A stretch of DNA of 64,000 bases from Symbiodinium natans (Eukaryota > Sar > Dinophyceae > Suessiales > Symbiodiniaceae): positions 316,512 to 380,511 of the forward strand of contig CAJNDS010002214.1 of NCBI GenBank assembly GCA_905221605.1, given 5' to 3'. Shown here piece after piece: positions 62,363 through 64,000 of the stretch; position 1 is the stretch's first letter, and every line of letters begins with the position of its first letter. Position numbers and translations under genes: made by a program. Under the pieces are notes generated by a model, which was not told the DNA's origin, searched no databases, and worked only from the letters and a program-made list of their open reading frames with translations.

Positions 62363-63798
62363 GTGGTTCCACTTCCACGCTTGGGACCCGAACCTTTCCT
62401 TTCTGCCTTTTGCCCTTGGATTCAGTTGAGGGCGAGGAGGTTTCCCATAGGGAAAGATTGTGTGGGGCGCTAGATTCACATGAGATCCCTGGTGGGGCAC
62501 CCCTCCTACTATCGCTTCATGCCCAGAGTCAACTTGGGATGGCAAAAGACCTACACTTAGGGACGTGCTCCGTAAGGCTCCCGTCGAACCCCGACAAGAC
62601 CATTGAACTCAAGTTGCATCGGACATCAGACTCAGGTTTGCTTTGCGTTTGCCTAACCGATGGTCTCTTGCAAGGGAAACAACCCCGCCTTGTTCGTGGA
62701 TTTGCGATCCCACCGCCACCTGCAGGTGCTGCCCGAGCAATAGCAGCAGAGGGTTCGGATAAGTGCGCATACAGCAAGGTCACCAAACGAAAGGCCTCTT
62801 CAATGCAGACGCACTCTCTAAGTGAACCCCAAGGTGAGAACACAAATTTGACAGCAGCCATGGCCATCGCACCTTCACAGCGCCCCGCGCCTAAGGCGAG
62901 GCCTCAGCAGCTGAATTCCGAGACCTTCCCCACCGAGGGAGGAGACAATCCCAAGCACGCCGCGGACATTTTTACCTTCGGCTACAACTTCGAGGAGGCC
63001 GTCGATAAGATCCGCAACGCTTGGGAGCCACAGCATTTCGCTGACATGTTTAGTGAGATGCGCTCGGCAGAGGCAACCCTTGAACTCGGAGGCGCATTCG
63101 TCGGCATCTTCTTTGACCTGACATACTTGCCGAATGCCAGGAGTTTGGATCCTGAGCTCGCAGATCGCAAGCGAGATACAAGCCTCCGAGATCATGTGGG
63201 TTCCCACCCTTCTATAATGAAGGCGATAGCTGCAGACCCTGGATTCCTGCAACATTGCAGAGCCATTTGTTCCAAGGTGAAGAAGTCAATGGAGCAGGGC
63301 TACCAGGCGATGAACATTAGCGTTGTCTGCAAGCAAAACCGGCACCGTTCCGTGGCAGGAGGCATCCTCATTGAGCACATGCTACTTCGCGTTGAAGGAC
63401 TTCATGTTTCCATGCAGCATTGCAACAGCGAACAGTCCTGGCCGCTCATGGGTGGATCTTGCCGCGGGCATTGCAGCTGGTGCACACATCGCACAGACGA
63501 TGCGAAGGCGGCCTACGAACAGGTGTTAGCCGACTTCATCAAGTATCTGGAAGGCGATGTCAAGGAGAGCACCACATGCATTTTGCACTGCGAGTCAGAG
63601 CCTGAAAGGGCCCCGGGCACAGCTCCGGAGGAAGTTACTGATCTGGACGCAGACGATGAGGTGGAAGAGGTCCCATCAGATCCGCTGGAAGTATCGCCTG
63701 GAGAGGGAGAGTCAGCATCGCAGGCAGCTACTCGATTGGTTTGTAGGGTCGGAAGGTTTAGGCTCCGACATGGAAGATCAGGAACTCATCCCCGATGA
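62290..63798 (+). CDS. Copia-type polyprotein, protease end plus RapZ C-terminal-like domain
   Basis: Continues the polyprotein in the -1 frame. Residues 1-125 finish the protease (LGTCSVRLPSNPDKTIELKL; SGLLCVCLTDGLL). Residues about 228-385 (62971-63444) match the layout of the RapZ C-terminal domain: FTFGYNFEEAV, FFDLTYLPNARSLDPELADR, DHVGSHPSIMKAI, then SVVCKQNRHRSVAGGILIEH, and HCNSEQSW with a Cys/His tail (CRGHCSWCTH). In bacteria that domain binds small RNA. Then comes an acidic linker (EEVTDLDADDEVEEVPSD). Near 63665-63690 the coding frame returns to that of the upstream gag frame, so the last about 35 residues here are probably out of frame. The ATG at 62290 is unlikely to be a true start. 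Confidence 0.75.
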   Translation: MSKYASFGYSTRFAKETSKTFKGLSGSTSTLGTRTFPFCLLPLDSVEGEEVSHRERLCGALDSHEIPGGAPLLLSLHAQSQLGMAKDLHLGTCSVRLPSNPDKTIELKLHRTSDSGLLCVCLTDGLLQGKQPRLVRGFAIPPPPAGAARAIAAEGSDKCAYSKVTKRKASSMQTHSLSEPQGENTNLTAAMAIAPSQRPAPKARPQQLNSETFPTEGGDNPKHAADIFTFGYNFEEAVDKIRNAWEPQHFADMFSEMRSAEATLELGGAFVGIFFDLTYLPNARSLDPELADRKRDTSLRDHVGSHPSIMKAIAADPGFLQHCRAICSKVKKSMEQGYQAMNISVVCKQNRHRSVAGGILIEHMLLRVEGLHVSMQHCNSEQSWPLMGGSCRGHCSWCTHRTDDAKAAYEQVLADFIKYLEGDVKESTTCILHCESEPERAPGTAPEEVTDLDADDEVEEVPSDPLEVSPGEGESASQAATRLVCRVGRFRLRHGRSGTHPR

Positions 63799-64000
63799 AG
63801 AGATGGCTGAACTACTTAGGGAGCAAGACAATGGGGCCTCAGTGTTCACCCCTGAAGAGAGAGAGCAACTCATTCTCGAGCAACTGTCCTTCCCAGGTAC
63901 TCCGGCATCGGAGGAAGAACGCAGAGCAGCTTGGCGTTCGCTCCCACAGCGCACGAGGGTTGCTATCAGGCGACTCCATAGGGCATTCGGTCATCTCCCA
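63680..64000 (+). CDS. Copia-type polyprotein, linker and start of integrase region (partial)
   Basis: Frame 2, open to the window end. It encodes RWKYRLERESQHRRQLLDWF, DMEDQELIPDEEMAELLREQ and RVAIRRLHRAFGHLP. The last piece is the start of the pre-integrase zinc-binding motif (L-H-x-x-x-G-H). Integrase, reverse transcriptase and RNase H are expected beyond the window. No stop codon in this stretch. Confidence 0.8.
   Translation, partial: MRWKYRLERESQHRRQLLDWFVGSEGLGSDMEDQELIPDEEMAELLREQDNGASVFTPEEREQLILEQLSFPGTPASEEERRAAWRSLPQRTRVAIRRLHRAFGHLP

Overview
The window reads as nuclear DNA of a dinoflagellate, most like a symbiodiniacean or a close relative. Four things point there. (1) More than twenty interstitial arrays of the plant/alveolate-type telomere unit TTTAGGG/CCCTAAA. 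(2) Genes broken into short exons whose introns often start with GC (once GA) and end in AG, usually followed by G. (3) Two retroelement types of a kind I recognise from dinoflagellate genomes. (4) A high load of microsatellites, homopolymers and small palindromic elements. No bacterial operon, CRISPR array, rRNA, recognisable tRNA or intact spliced-leader sequence was seen. The species cannot be named from the sequence.

Layout. 1-2 kb: the 3' part of a voltage-gated cation-channel-like gene (S6 tail, then EF-hand region) in at least four exons. 2-12 kb: mostly non-coding, with palindromic elements, a purine-rich repeat and one possible sulfotransferase exon. 12-14.5 kb: dense satellite DNA with a telomere-like array, two long TAG arrays and G-rich minisatellites. 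14.5-19 kb: unassigned, with a few coding-like stretches. 19.1-20.3 kb: a nearly perfect 0.44-kb-arm inverted repeat joined to a G-rich minisatellite. 20.3-25.1 kb: a cluster of decayed LINE-type (non-LTR) retrotransposon pieces in both orientations, including one long copy with reverse transcriptase and a C-terminal zinc/nuclease-like domain, broken by frameshifts. 25-39 kb: telomere-like arrays, microsatellites and MITE-like elements with a few anonymous coding-like stretches. 39.9-41.9 kb: exons of a Ser/Thr protein kinase whose introns hold microsatellites and a palindromic element. 42-52 kb: repeats plus two well-supported but unrecognised exons. 52.9-53.5 kb: a J-domain (DnaJ/HSP40) gene in four exons. 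54-59 kb: repeats and telomere-like arrays. 59.3-64 kb: the 5' part of a Ty1/copia-type LTR retrotransposon, running off the window end just as the integrase region starts.

The most unusual object is the last one. Its polyprotein carries a gag-like region, a zinc knuckle, a segment resembling the ExoX C-terminal domain, two further Cys/His clusters, an aspartic protease with D-E-G instead of D-T/S-G, and then, between protease and integrase, a complete-looking RapZ C-terminal-type domain with the HRSV motif. The other recurrent theme is that telomere-like arrays, small GGGG/CCCC palindromes and mobile microsatellites lie next to each other repeatedly, in introns and between genes, and some arrays share flanking sequence.

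Host genes here (channel, kinase, J-protein) are unrelated in function and all read on the + strand. Exon joins are inferred by eye from reading frame and family pattern, not from transcripts.
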